Assembly (NCBI GenBank): GCA_963971225.1
Contig: OZ020267.1
Span: forward strand, 155,425,920-155,489,919
Direction: 5' to 3'
Length of the DNA stretch: 64,000 bases
DNA from: Melieria omissa
Lineage: Eukaryota; Arthropoda; Insecta; Diptera; Ulidiidae
In this document: positions 1 to 12,039 of the stretch, one piece after another
Position numbering within the stretch: the first letter of the stretch is position 1
Layout: each line of letters begins with the position of its first letter
Program-made: the position numbers and the translations under genes
Notes under the pieces: generated by a model
Databases searched by the model: none
What the model was told of the DNA's origin: nothing
What the model saw: the letters and a program-made list of their open reading frames with translations, nothing else

Positions 1-28
1 ACTGGCTCATCGTTACACTGCCCACCAC

Positions 29-1219
29 TTAGACTTGTTCGTCCCGAACAAGTGCCGAGGCTCCGCTGTGATAAGGCGCCAGGCGCTCCAAATGGACTAC
101 CTTCAGCTTAGCGCCTCTATTGTTGCAACGTTGAATCCGGTATACCACGTCGTTAATCCTAGTCACGACTTCGTAAGGTCCTTCCCATGACGCTTGAAGT
201 TTTGGAGACAAACCTTTCCTCCGCTGCGGGTTGTAGAGCATTACCAAATCGCCTTCTTGGAACCCTGCTGAGTTGGCCCGTAGATCGTATCTGGCTTTCG
301 CCTTATCGCTGACCAGTTTGGTGCGGCCCCTTATAAATTGGTGAATTTCCTCCAGTTCCGCCCGCTTATTGGCCACGTATTCCGTCTTAGCGCCTCCCGT
401 CGTGCTGACTACCCCGAACTTCAAGTCAGCGGGTAACCGCAACTCTGTGCCGAACACTGCTCGGGCTGGAGTGAGTGATGTCGTGTCGTGCGGGGCTGAC
501 CTATACGCCATCAGGAACAGGGGGATATGCGTGTCCCAATCCTTTTGATTCCTGCCTACCACTTTCCGCAGGTATTCCTCCAGCGTCCGGTTAAAGCGTT
601 CCACCATGCCGTCGGACTGTGGGTGCAAAGGAGTGGTACGCGTTTTCTTTATCCCCAGCAGCCCACACACTTCCTTGAATACCGCAGACTCGAAATTCCG
701 GCCTTGATCTGAGTGCAACTCCAACGGAACTCCGAACCGGGCTACCCAGTTGTTTACCAGCTTTTCCGAGATCGTGGTGGCCTCCTGGTTAGGAATAGGG
801 TACACTTCGGGCCATTTGCTGAAGTAATCCATTACGACCAGCACATATTTGTTGCCTTGAGTGCTAGTTGGGAATGGGCCGGCGACGTCCATAGCAATCC
901 GCTCGAAGGGCGCTCCCACGTTGTACTGCTGCATGCGGCCTCGAGATTTTCTTGTCGGCCCTTTCGCGGCTGAACATCGGTCGCAGCTCTTAATCCACTC
1001 GGCTACAGACTCCTGACATCCTACCCAGTAGAATCGTCTTTTTATTTTGGCGACGGTTTTGGTGATGCCTAGGTGCCCTCCACTGGAGTCGTTATGGTAT
1101 GCCTCGATGACCTCGTTGATTCTGCTTTTCGGCACTACCATTAGGGGTTGCTGGTACGACCATCCGCGCTCTCCCATTCGCGGTACAGGCAGCCTTCCTT
1201 CAGCCGCAAACTTTTCCAC
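29..1219 (-). pseudogene. Retroviral-type integrase, N-terminally frameshifted
   Basis: The 396-residue frame holds the integrase zinc-binding region (H and H in AYHNDSSGGHLG, then C and C in CDRC). The catalytic core follows, with D in MDVAGPF, D in HSDQGRNFES and E in MVERFNRTLEEYL, the DDE triad. A C-terminal GPY-like region (ASWEGPYEVV) comes next. The true N-terminus is in the overlapping gag-fusion frame; the two frames overlap by about 80 bases and the change of frame lies around 1141-1165. The integrase core itself looks intact, so the break is probably recent. Confidence 0.88.
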
Positions 1220-2835
1220 TGTGCCCAGTAAGCCTTAGCGATCGGGCTTTCACCAGCCATCTCCTGCCAGTCTGGACGTGCGCCTTGCTCCTTGCCTTCG
1301 ACGATTTTTGCAAGATCCGCATCCTCATGCTGGTCTTTTTGTAGCCTCTCCGCAGACCACTCTTCCTCTGGAATAACGCTTATCGACCGAACATCCACAA
1401 TTTGTCCCTCGCTTTCGGCTCGCGAGTTATGCCTGCGTTCGGTTTTGCACGAATGGTGTGGCAGAGCGGCAGCCCTTCTTGGCGACGTCTGTTGTCCGGA
1501 ACACTTTTCTCGCAGATGGCAGTCTCGTGATATGTGGCCTTGCTTGCCACATCGCCAGCAACTGACTCCAGATGACACTGGCCGCAGCCCCGCTGGTGCT
1601 TCCGAGCTCACTGTCTGGCTCTGGGTGACACGTCCAGATTGGGCTCGACGCTTTTCTGCAGATGAATGCCGAAAACTTCCTCTCCAGGCCGCCTCATACG
1701 TCATCGCGCTGGTCACCGTCTCCTTAAATGTCGGCTTGCCCATCATCAACGCACTGCGACGTGTCTCTGGGTCATGAAGACCTTCAATAAATGACTCAAT
1801 CTTCATCCTCTCGAGGTCATCAGCGCCGAATTTCGGGTAGCACAACTGTACGAGCCGCTCAATGTCTGCTGCATATGCCTGCAGCGCCTCGTTGGCTCTT
1901 TGTCTACGGCTCTTCAGCTCGCAATAATACAGCATTTGGTTGTGCTCGTCACTGTATCTGGCTGCCAGCGCCCTTATGACGGTGTCGTAATCACCTCTCA
2001 AACCTTCCGGAACTGCTTTTATTACCTCAGCCGCAGGACCTCTAAGAGCCAGTATCAGTCTCCGACCTTTCCTGATATCTGTCCACTGATTTTCCAAAGC
2101 AGCCAAGTTGAATTGCAATTTAAATGTGTCAAACGACGTAGTACCATCATAGGTAGGCGCTTCTATGGCGAAACTTTCCTCAACTGACCGCACCCTTGCT
2201 CGCAGCTGTACCTCTCGAAGCCGTTCGTCTATCTTTCTGTGCATCGAGTCTTCCAGACTGTCAACTCGTTTGTTCAAGGACTCATCCAGGTTGTCAACTC
2301 GTCTATTCAGGGATTCACCCATTTCGTCAACTCGTTTGTCCCAATCGTCTATTCGCGTCTCGAGATGCTCAACTTTCACATTCAGGCTATTGGAAATTTC
2401 CTCCACCTTCTGCTCTATGCGCGCAGAATTTTCCGCCATTTCTCGATTTGCAGTCTCGACTCTTGCCGAAATTTCGAGATTCGTAGTTTCCAGCTTCGCT
2501 GACATTTCTCGATTTGCTGTCTCGACTTTTGCCGAAATTTCGAGATTCGTAGTTTCCAGCTTCGCTGACATTTCTCGATTTGCTGTCTCGACTTTTGCCG
2601 AAATTTCGAGATTCGTACTTTGCATCGACGCCGCACCTGCAGGCGATTCCTCCATTTTGGCCGACGCCTCTTGTTCTTGCACTCCGAACTCGTGCACCGT
2701 CCAATCGACGCCTCGTTCCTCACATGCTTCTCGCAAGCGCAACTGCAACTCCACCTTTCCGCCAGCATTCGGCAAATTCCAGGCAGCCAGCTCCTTCTTC
2801 AGCTGGTCCACCTTCAGCAGCTCGAATTTCACCAT
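1141..2835 (-). CDS. Gag-like protein fused to integrase N-terminal linker
   Basis: The 564-residue frame begins about 60 bases after the primer binding site. Residues 1-40 are SAP-like (LKVDQLKKELAAWNLPNAGG). Residues about 75-210 form a long coiled coil containing 22-residue tandem repeats. Residues about 225-390 match the retrotransposon gag (capsid) domain, with features such as ALRGPAAEVI and SFIEGLHDPETRR. A CCHC knuckle (CWRCGKQGHISRDC) follows near residue 430. After about residue 450 the protein changes to a segment (EEEWSAERLQKDQHEDADLA to LKEGCLYREW) typical of the region just before integrase in Ty3/gypsy Pol. Protease and RT are therefore deleted, and the junction lies near 1430-1500. 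The frame ends at a stop where integrase continues in another frame. Confidence 0.88.
   Translation of the reverse strand: MVKFELLKVDQLKKELAAWNLPNAGGKVELQLRLREACEERGVDWTVHEFGVQEQEASAKMEESPAGAASMQSTNLEISAKVETANREMSAKLETTNLEISAKVETANREMSAKLETTNLEISARVETANREMAENSARIEQKVEEISNSLNVKVEHLETRIDDWDKRVDEMGESLNRRVDNLDESLNKRVDSLEDSMHRKIDERLREVQLRARVRSVEESFAIEAPTYDGTTSFDTFKLQFNLAALENQWTDIRKGRRLILALRGPAAEVIKAVPEGLRGDYDTVIRALAARYSDEHNQMLYYCELKSRRQRANEALQAYAADIERLVQLCYPKFGADDLERMKIESFIEGLHDPETRRSALMMGKPTFKETVTSAMTYEAAWRGSFRHSSAEKRRAQSGRVTQSQTVSSEAPAGLRPVSSGVSCWRCGKQGHISRDCHLREKCSGQQTSPRRAAALPHHSCKTERRHNSRAESEGQIVDVRSISVIPEEEWSAERLQKDQHEDADLAKIVEGKEQGARPDWQEMAGESPIAKAYWAQWKSLRLKEGCLYREWESADGRTSNP
2450..2640 (-). 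repeat. 66-bp tandem repeats in gag
   Basis: About two and a half nearly identical 66-bp units encode 22-residue repeats alternating ISAKVETANRE and MSAKLETTNLE. They lengthen the coiled coil of the gag-like protein. Confidence 0.85.
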
Positions 2836-2892
2836 GTCCGTGCTTTTATAATTTTATTTCTTAGTTTTTTTTTGTATCTTCAATTTTCCACA

Positions 2893-2910
2893 ATCCCACT
2901 TCTGACACCA
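2893..2910 (-). other. Primer binding site, probably tRNA-Leu
   Basis: The plus-strand sequence ATCCCACTTCTGACACCA lies two bases inside the 5' LTR and reads like the 3' end of a tRNA including CCA, so the minus-strand copy would pair with that tRNA to prime reverse transcription. I recall this 3' end from insect tRNA-Leu; the isoacceptor should be checked. Confidence 0.7.
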
Positions 2911-2912
2911 AA

Positions 2913-3334
2913 TGTTACGAATACTAAGTCTAGTGGGCTGTTGCGTATCTCTGGATTGTGTAATTTGAAAATAAAACACAGTTTCTTAAACGCAGACAAT
3001 AAAATAAACCAACAGTCACTTTATTATTCACCGTTTACACTTTACTGTTCGTACACCTAAGTATTTGCTTAATCACTTCGTGTGGCAACTTCACTTGTCA
3101 AAACCAGACTGACTGCTGCACCGCATCTGGCCACCTTTTATACTCTGTCCGGCCGTCGCGCAGATCGTTCTCGCACGTTGCCAGATTGGACTAGAAGTTT
3201 CCCTGATGACCGCGACCATCGTTGCCAGGTTGGACTAAAAGTTACTATCGCGGCCGTCGTTGCCAGATTGGGTTATGGCACGGCACGTAGCGGCAGGGTT
3301 GCTTTGCACCGCGACAGACTGGCTCATCGTTACA
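2913..3334 (-). repeat. 5' LTR of the gypsy-type element
   Basis: The 422-bp LTR starts TGTTACG and ends CGTTACA on the plus strand, an inverted terminal pair. The same outer end recurs at 1-17. Read on the minus strand it contains a TATA-like box TATAAAAG (3135-3142) followed downstream by an AATAAA polyadenylation signal (3020-3025), the expected order for U3-R-U5. Confidence 0.85.
3135..3142 (-). promoter_or_regulatory. LTR TATA box
   Basis: TATAAAAG on the minus strand within the LTR, upstream of gag and upstream of the LTR AATAAA signal in transcription order. It probably drives the retroelement transcript. This is inferred from motif and position only. Confidence 0.55.
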
Positions 3335-5109
3335 CTATGTTAGTAAATGCATTCCCTACTACCGCATGCAATTACGTAAATATGTCAACGCTGGTAAATG
3401 GTGATGCTCACAGTTGCTTGTGTTGAAGACGAATAAACCATGTGCACAAGAAATTGTAGAAAACATTTAACGAACTGCCAGAACATGCAGGTGGTTTGTT
3501 GGACGAACGAGTCCTTGAAATGGAATAAACCAAAGCTGCGTGTTTTAAATAAATTCGCACTAAAGGTCGCATTTATGTTATATACGCCTCGCGTTTGCTA
3601 GTCTTCACGCTTACGCTGGTTTTTGAAGATGCGCAGTAGGGGTGGTAGGGGCGATTGTAAATGTAGATAGAATTGTATAATGCTTAAACAACAACTGCCA
3701 TATTTGTAAAAAAAAGTAAATATTGCACATTGCAGTTTCAAGTTTTAGCAAATTATAAAATATTCAGCGCGACTTTATCCGCCTGCTGCTACAAAACTTA
3801 CATAATTCAAACACTCGTCTTGCCCTGAATTTTACCCAGCAGACCATAACGGCTGCAGGCAGCGCTGTGGTTCTATTGAACTGCAAGGCGACGCAGTCTT
3901 TGCCACGGCCCCCTATGGACAATAGCCCCAGTGCGAGCTTAACATCATCAGTTCGGTGTTGGTGCCTGACCAGCGCAACGTAAAGATGGCTGCTCGAGTA
4001 CACGAATTCCTTCCGGTTTTAAACATTTTTTTTGTATGCGGTCACACACTCCGTACAGTGATGCGACACTTTGTCGTTGAAACGTCGCGTGCATGTACTC
4101 GCGATAATTAAATTAAACACTGTGTAGAATGGCATTATTTTTGTTGCAGCGTTATGGGCGCAAGTGTTGTAGCGCAACAAGTGAAGTTGGCGCGGGGCGT
4201 ATTTCGGGAGCTCCGAGCATTCACATGACAAGTATCAGGTGCACACTCAATTTCTGTTAGCTTTCGCTGCACCTTTTTGACATTGCGGTTTTTCAATAGT
4301 CCTTCACTGCTGGTTGAGGAAGAAATATCACGCTCCTAAATTCGATAGCGGCCGGCATAAGCACACATCACCTTGCCAGCTCATATATGAAGATACATCT
4401 ATATATATACTTAGTACACATATACATATACATATACACAATATTTGCTCGTGTGCAACAAGTTCACACACGAACTCATGCATTTGAAGTAACTGGGCTT
4501 CGTGTGTTGCGGATGTATGCGAGTGTTGCTGCTAAGCGGAAAAGGGAAGTGCAATGTAGGAAATCGCTTTCTTGGAGGCGAAAAACAGTATGTTTACGTT
4601 TTATCGAAGAAAAAGGAAAGCCAGCGAACAAGCAGCGAAAATAGGGCAGCAAGTTTGAGTTTTCGGTTCGGTTTTGGACGACATCACAACTCTCTTCACC
4701 CGGGTACGGTGGCAGAAATATTAAGAGAATGGACTCAATAACCGTTAGTTTTCATATTTAATAATGCCAAAGTGTGCCAAACCAAATGGGATCAACGTTC
4801 AAGAACATCTGCATGTTTTCATGCATGCGAATATGTATCTAACATACATATATAGGTATGATGTCGTGCTTCTTGTACAAATGCAGGCAGAGAATTAGAT
4901 GATGAGGCGGCGAGACAATGCCACCCGGATATAAGAAAAGGAAATATGGAGTCTCAAACTAGCGAGTCAATCCACTTTGGCGGCTTTTACGGCTGTCATT
5001 CTTTCACAGATAATTAGTTTATTGTTTGTGTTTAGCGAATATGGATCACTTTGCGCACGAAGAACGCTGGGTAGTGTTGAAATTTTACTTCCATTTTGAT
5101 TCCACTGCG
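3335..5109. other. Intronic sequence, no gene recognised
   Basis: This stretch lies between the LTR element and a mariner relic, inside the intron that follows the 5803-5654 exon. Short open frames on both strands lack family motifs. A TA-rich ATACATATACAT microsatellite lies near 4384-4443. I see nothing else. Confidence 0.6.
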
Positions 5110-5305
5110 CAGCTGTGATTTGACTCCGCTAGACAATTTTTTGTGGGGAACCGTGAAGTATAGACGTTATGTGGACCCGCCACACCGCGTCGACTGACGG
5201 CTTGAAAGCCGATATTCGACAAGCCATCGAGCCGATCGTGAGATAGAGCCGCACATATTAGGCAACGGCAGTTACATGAATGAAATTGTACTTCATACAT
5301 AACGG
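5110..5305 (+). pseudogene. Mariner-type transposase C-terminal fragment
   Basis: From 5117 the plus strand encodes DLTPLDNFLWGTVK, the block around the last catalytic D of mariner-type transposases. After stops and a frame change it reads SYMNEIVLHT, resembling the usual C-terminal end of this family. Only the 3' end survives and no inverted repeats were found. Confidence 0.65.
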
Positions 5306-5653
5306 TATGGATGTACCGCTCTAATAAAAAACCACGTTTGGAAAAATACCTGTGCATTCATTCTTTTTCAGCTGATTTGAAATGCAAGTTTCTGTTGGGA
5401 CACCCCACATAGATCTGTGTGGGAAGGGATGACATATGTTAAGCAACCAGTCTTGTAACCAGCAATTTCAAAGTTGATATTTAGGCTTGTAAAGAAATTG
5501 TACAGTGAAATAAATCACTGCGTATTCATACATAAATATATGGCTATACGCAGCACTCTTCTTTTTGGATTTAACGAAATTTAGACTTGGGTAAACCTTA
5601 GATTGAATACTAAAAGGTTTATTCATAAAGTCAATTAATTGGAAAATGCTCAC

Positions 5654-5803
5654 CTTCAATTTGCTTGCCCGCCGCTGCTGCTGCTGCACTGCTTAGCGCC
5701 ACACTGGCCAGTGGAGATGTGGAGAGAGCTGCTGCACTGCCGAATTGTGGTAAACCAGCCGCCGTTGACATATAGGCGGACGCTAACGGATTCGGATCAG
5801 ACC
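5654..5803 (-). CDS. bru2: CELF/Bruno exon: divergent linker (last exon in window)
   Basis: This 150-nt exon has an acceptor ending GCAG and a donor GTGAGC. It takes phase 1 from the 15146-14964 exon, making a Trp codon across the junction, and leaves in phase 1. It encodes an Ala/Ser-rich linker (SDPNPLASAYMSTAAG to AAAAGKQIEG) between RRM2 and RRM3 of CELF proteins. The next exon should start RRM3 and is not found between 1 and 5654, so it lies outside the window. Confidence 0.85.
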
Positions 5804-6330
5804 CTGCATCGGTGGTAACGGAAATTGAAAACTTCATTAAATGAGCTATAAACCAGTATAGATTGCGACACACATATTATATTTAGTTTCCGGACAAATT
5901 TCAAGCAAATAACGACCGTGTGAAGTGGCCAGGATACATGCACCTACACCCCCACGCACACATTTGCTCAACCAGTGCCTTGGAAATCGCAGCACAATAT
6001 GGAATTCTGAGATGTCATGCTTCCTTCTAACTTTTCACGGCTGTTGTCTAATAAAATTTGTTTGCTCTAAACAATAAACTCATACCCACTTTCAACAATC
6101 AAATGTACGTACTCAGTGAAATGTGAAAAGTTACCTTTTTAACAGACCTCAGGGAAATTAAAATTATGTTATGATTAATTTTGACCTCAAAAATGTGTTC
6201 TCTGTTTACAAAAACTTATCCACTTTATTTATATATGCCTTAACTGCACTCTTTGTTCTGTTTTAGATGCATTAAATTAATAATTTTCCATGTATTTGTT
6301 GAAAATATACTCACACAAACGATGTAGAAG

Positions 6331-7980
6331 AAGTTTGCGTACAAAACTAATAACGGGAATTTTCGGTTTTGGTTTTTATTTTAATTTGTACTTAATTTAA
6401 TTTGTATTGAACAGTAAATGGACTTGTCAAATATTTAGAGAAAAAATTTAAAATTAATAAAAGGATAATCTTACTAAATCTTTCCCAAATTGACAAAAAA
6501 TGCCGTGGAATTAGGAAAACTTTTGGAAGAGAACAATCGTCATTTCAAAAAGCCATATTAAATTTCGTCACTACGATCTGGCCATTTTCTTAAGCTACCC
6601 TAGCAAGAGGATTCGATTGTTTTGCGATCAGTGCATCATAATCTAAGGCTAGTTGCATCCAATATCTTTAGAAATTTACAGAAATATTTTATAAAACTCA
6701 GTAGCAGTGTCTTTATAAGAAAAGTCCTAAACAAGAAATATTTTTCCTACATAACAGCATGTGAGAAGCCCTTATTTAGCTTACTAACAAGGAGCAAAAA
6801 ATTGCTTTCGTAGAAGAAACCATCAAAAAGTCTAGAAAGCCGGATTTCCGGGACGATGTAATGTTTTCTATGGAAAGTGGGAAAGTGGGTTTGTTATTTT
6901 CTGATAATGGTTTGGCATATTTGACATTGGAAAGCATCATAATTTTAAGAGGATTCAGTTAACCCTTTCAGATTTTACTACACATTTTTTTGGGGGAAAG
7001 TTAAAATATTAATTTTACGTTTTAGGCTTCTATATGGTTATATTAGCAACATTCCATAAGAATTTTTTTAATTTTTTTTTTAACACATCGTTGTGGATGT
7101 AATAGTTACTTTAAAATAAAACTTTTTACGCATAATGTAAATTTTAATATTTTTTCATTTACTTCAGCCAAAATTAAAAAAGTATCTAAATTGAAAGAAA
7201 ACGTCAAATTAAAAAGTTATCTAATTTTTCTGCTTCTTCTTCCTTTACTATTTCAAGATATACCATTAAAAAACGTGTATACTTCTCTTCTTTAAACTTA
7301 AATATTCATATTTCATTCATATTCATATTTTCTTTAAACTTCAAACTATTCTAAGAATCAACAAAAAAATGTATTCTTGTACCACACCGGGTTCAGACGT
7401 CCACAAAGTAGCTTGTTGCCATATGACAACAAAATAGCGAAAGGGTTTATAACAAAAATCTGAAATTAACAGTAAAGCATAGCATATGTGGAGGTATGAT
7501 ATAAGGCTGCATGTCAGGTAAAGAAATGATTCTGAGGGCTTATTTACATTTTCTAAAAGCTTTTGTAAGCCACGGTTTCACATTCCAACATTTTTTCCAC
7601 TTTTACGATGACCTTAGGGCGCAATGCATACGATGTGAAGCTATGTTTGCTATTGACTGGCTCAAAAAAGTTGAAAAAGTACCTTGCTAGTCAACTCACG
7701 TGCATCTAATTTAATATCTAATAATAATAATTAATATCTAATAATACCACAACTTCTGCAGGGACTTCAAACAAGAAAAGCATATTCACAAGGTGACTAA
7801 TTTTTGGAAAAAAGTTAGTTTCAATTATTTTTTCCCTGCATAACCATATCTCAGTTATTATCTCAATAGAATAAAAGAACTAAGTTTGTGGAGGAAATAC
7901 AAAATATTTTGTTGTTGAAAAATGACTTTAAATGATTTATTTTTCATATGAAAAACTATGTACCCCTTGTACGCAAACTT
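6331..7980 (+). mobile_element. Decayed Tc1-like transposon
   Basis: A perfect 13-bp inverted pair, AAGTTTGCGTACA at 6331-6343 and its complement at 7968-7980, brackets about 1.65 kb. The motif resembles Tc1-family terminal repeats. The right end continues outward as ATTCTGACTAG and the left end is less conserved. Between them the plus strand holds a broken frame that includes KPDFRDDVMFSMES (near 6838-6880), weakly similar to the Tc1 block around the first catalytic D. Many stops are present and the right half is AT-rich without coding signal. Confidence 0.45.
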
Positions 7981-8855
7981 ATTCTGACTAGTGTATATGT
8001 GAATAGGTAGATATAAGCGTGTCGTATTTCAAACAATCACTTTCCAAAACATTATTGCCAAAGGATGTGTACATATTATGGGCCTCCCAGGGCTGCACTG
8101 AACTTACAAATAATTTAATAACATTAACAAACAAAACGTGTTCGTTCGGTCGAGTTCGTTCCCCCTCATATGGTTCACCTTCAAAACTTTTCGAATTTAA
8201 CTTTACCTGATTTAAATAAACTCTTCTGAACCCCACACGGCCCTTTATTCACGCATCAGCTCTTCAAACCCGGCAAACATTTGCGCCAAGATTGTTGGCT
8301 TGAAAAGTGTTCTCACAACACGAAAAGTTAAAATTGCAAAGCAAACACAACCGAAATCCAACAGCAACTGCAACAACAAAAGTTACTTTTGCAACATACA
8401 CAAACAAGCATCAGAACTCGCAAAGTTCAGCTGCCAGCAACGATGCCGTTGCTGTGGGCAGCAACCAGGAGAAAGCCGAAAAATTAAGCAAGCAAAAACT
8501 TAAAATATTTGTAACTTTTAAACATGAATTAAGGAGTTAAGGGGTGCCACAAACACACAAAGTGGTTGGGATGGTTGAAGAGGGGTAGGTGGAAAGCAAT
8601 TCTAGTCTGTGCAATTATAAGAAAAGTTCTGATTCCGGTTACCTTTCTTCGCTAAACCAGTCACCTCAAAAATACCTGAACACGGACGCATCTATACAAC
8701 AATGCTTATTCAAGTACAACATTATGCTGTACAAACATACATACATACATACATACAAACTTACATATGTATTTGTATGTATACGGACGCATACAATACA
8801 TATAATTGTACATAAATGTGTAATAGCTAAAGCAGTCAGTCGTAACCAAACTCAG

Positions 8856-8885
8856 GACGGTCAAAGACGTGTGTCTTTGGCCGTC
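8856..8885. repeat. Short hairpin
   Basis: The arms GACGGTCAAAGAC and GTCTTTGGCCGTC are complementary except at one position and are separated by the 4-base loop GTGT. Confidence 0.7.
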
Positions 8886-11800
8886 TAATTGTTCCATTTT
8901 GTGCGGAATCAATGAATTTCCGTTTTCCACGTTGTTGCAAAATAGTCATAAGCTGCGAGAGTATTGTAAACGAAGCCATATCGTGAGCGACTTTTCAACA
9001 CAAAATATTTTCAATAAAATTAACCTTTCACTGGCAGTCTTCTGCAATGATTATTTTAGTTTTTGAACTGATAGCCTTAAACTTTAACCAAAGTTCGTCG
9101 CACTTGAATATCGGTATTCTATTTCTTAATAACATCCAATTACGAACAGTGCATCATTTTCATATTTTGTCGAAAAACCAGTAAATTCAATCATCACTTC
9201 ATTCACTTAAGCTCATGACGAGCAACATTTAAACACTTCGCTTCACTTCTCTGCCATGCTGTACGAGTATGTATTACATATGTATTCGATACTTATATAT
9301 ACGCGTACGGATATGTAATAGACTACATTCAGCAACAGCTGCTGGTGCATTGATGTTAGTCACTTGGGCTGAACACTGTACTTGCTCCTTTTTCAAGAAG
9401 ACTTCATTGGCCAGTTTATGCTTTCATGTTGTGAAAGTTTTGGTGCTTTATTAGAGCACTAAGAAATCGTGGAGAACGAGAAGCGGGGATACGAAATCCT
9501 GAGCACTCATACGAACACACAAAAACACATTGTATGTGTGCATTTGGGAAACGACAGCAGTGGCCGAGCTGCAAAAAATCGCATAGATCCTCAGATACTT
9601 CGCTGTCAGTCGCAGTTGCCAGTTGATATTCGCAAACACCAACTTTGCTCCTTCAGATATTGTGTGATTGTCTTGTCTTTCAATTTGCTTTATTTATTGC
9701 GTTCGATAGCTTAGGAATTTTTAATATTTCATTAAATTAAGTGCTTGATGCGCTCACTTTTTCGATACAAGATTATATAAACATATGTAAGAGCGAGTGG
9801 CGAGCGGCGAGTGGTGGAGGGGTGAATTAGGTGCATCAGAACTAAACTAGTTTTAATCGCTTTCACCACGCTCTTACCGGGCTTTACATTAACTGTTGCT
9901 TTTTTACAAATTCCTTGCAAAATTAACTTTGAGCTTCACAATTGTTTGCAACTTTTTTAACATCACAAAATGAAAAAGTGAAAAACATGTTATCAGACAC
10001 TCTGAGCTCTGAGCTCAGAACAAAGCGAAGTGCTGCAGAAAAGATGGCGGCCTGGGCAGCTCTGGCGGGGAGGTTGCATTCTTGGGTACTCTGAAGAAAA
10101 AGTGTTGAGAATTACGAGTTGCGGGGTATGGGCAACCATGCGTAAAATCAAGTTCAGCTAAAAATAGCAATGGACTGTCGCTGTTTCCCCCTCACTTTTT
10201 CATTACGTTCTACGCACGGTTCTATTCTTTCAGTATCTACTCGCTGGAGTACTGTGGTACGCCACCCCAGCATTTTGCGCATTCGCTCGAATCACAGTTG
10301 ATTACAAAAATATTCAATACTTCGGAACGCCCACTGCACAAGCCGTGTCTGTTCATCCGCACGAAAATTTTACAATGTGCTACATCCACGAGACTGATTA
10401 AACCAGCTTTTAATAACTTCCACCGCACATTTAAGGTAGTTTCTAGCAAACACGCAGAGCGGCTGCTTTAAAAGCCTTTGTGGCTTCGTTTTGCACTCAA
10501 ACCAGATAACGGAAAAAATCTTTTCATCTGACTGCCGCGTGTCGATACTCGCCACTGAACATCTCGAACATCTTTTATGCCACATTTTAGGATGCGCAAT
10601 GAAGCGGAAAAAGCGAGGAGCCTAGAAAGCGGTAACAACTTCTGCAATGCAGCCACACGGCCATTATTATTGCGGCGTAAAAAATGTATGTTTTGAAAAC
10701 AGCTGCGAACGCCCGTCACTCCCACAACTGTGTCTCACATTGCAGCATACATTTTCGCTTTCAATTCGAATTATTTCCCTCGAAAACCCTCTGCTCCTTG
10801 TACAGGAGTCGCGAAAGCTAACTGGCAGGTGGCATTACGATGCGGTGCAGTGCGACGCTTCAAGAAACTTGCCACAAATACGCACACGTTTCTGCCCGGG
10901 TGTGTGTGCTATGGCATACAGGAGCCCAACTTGGGCAAGGACTATGCAACAATTATTTATGCGAGAGCGCAAGCACCTTTACGCTGGCGAGTTGTTGCGA
11001 GCCAAATCACGATTGAGCCTGTTTGTGACAATATCTTAAATTGGACAAAACTGAATTATTCAGTTATTATTCTTGAATACTATAAAACGGGCGGCAACCG
11101 TTTTCCGTTTTTTGCATTGCATTGAAAGCGAATGTGATGACCATTCACTCAGTTATTATTATTATTATTATTATTATATTGTTATTACTAATTGCATTTG
11201 CGTAACACGACGATTTTCGAAAAATCGTCAACAGTCAAAAGGTTCCAATAACTTCAACTCTCCAATATACTGAATACTCGTTCAATTGAATAAACAATCA
11301 GCCAGAGTTTGTACCAAATTTGCGAATTAAAGTTGTGTTTCGATAACTTCGCATTCAAATTGGTTTTAGTTATCATATTTTGTAAGCTACAGTTGACCTA
11401 TCTAAAAAAAGCGTACTGCATATCAAAGTTAGGATAAACTAGTAAAAAACGCTTCTTACAGCAAATACTTCGCAAATCTGATTCAATGAACCCAGCCTGA
11501 ATGGCAGATTAACATCGGAAGTGTACGGACAAATTGCAGCTGAAAGTATGCGGAATTCTCGCAGCAAAATGCTTTTGTAGGTACACAATTCTTTTCCACT
11601 CCCTTCAGTGCAGCGGCAATAAGTTCCATGCTGTTAATTCCGCAAAAGTGCAACTTGCAATTTTCTTTTCGACTTTTTCCTTCATCACTGCATTCGCGAA
11701 GGTTCTTTTATTTCCCAGTTTTTACGCTGTTATTGTTGTTGGTTAATGAGTGCAAAAGTAACAGTTTCAATACTTTACGATATGACCCCGTGTAACGTTT

Positions 11801-12039
11801 AACATTGAGCGCTGAACGCATTCTGCTACGAGCTGTAGATTTTAACCCTTGTGTTGATACCCCGGTACCCACTACGTGACATATTTGCTTGTAGTTCGAG
11901 TAAACTTACAAAATTCAGTACAACATTATTCATAACAACAATTACATTTTGTAATATTTTTCGAGTGTTCACCACAGCAATCGAAACTGTTTTTCGCGAT
12001 ACTGATTGCGTCACGTGAAGCAACCAATAACTCTCTTGC

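Larger units (their letters stand above)
1..3334 (-). mobile_element. Gypsy-type LTR retrotransposon, internally deleted
   Basis: The element reads on the minus strand: a 5' LTR at 2913-3334, a primer binding site at 2893-2910, a gag-like frame, an integrase frame, and the first 17 bases of the 3' LTR at 1-17, where the window cuts it. Positions 1-17 repeat the outer end of the right LTR, which shows that the two ends belong to one element. Protease, reverse transcriptase and most of RNase H are missing: the gag frame runs directly into the linker before integrase. A frameshift near 1141-1165 then separates the integrase N-terminus from its core. It is therefore a non-autonomous deletion derivative inside the last visible intron of the CELF gene, in the same orientation as the gene. 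No env-like frame is seen. Confidence 0.93.

Noticed and set aside
2165..2851. Plus-strand 228-codon Ser/Arg-rich frame
   Set aside because: It is the antisense shadow of the gag coiled-coil repeats.
1..5653. Search for the RRM3 exon of the CELF gene
   Set aside because: No RRM RNP motifs were found on the minus strand in this interval; RRM3 must lie outside the window.
8300..8540. Overlapping plus-strand frames rich in Asn, Gln and Lys
   Set aside because: Short and compositionally simple, with no donor or acceptor phase linking them to another exon.
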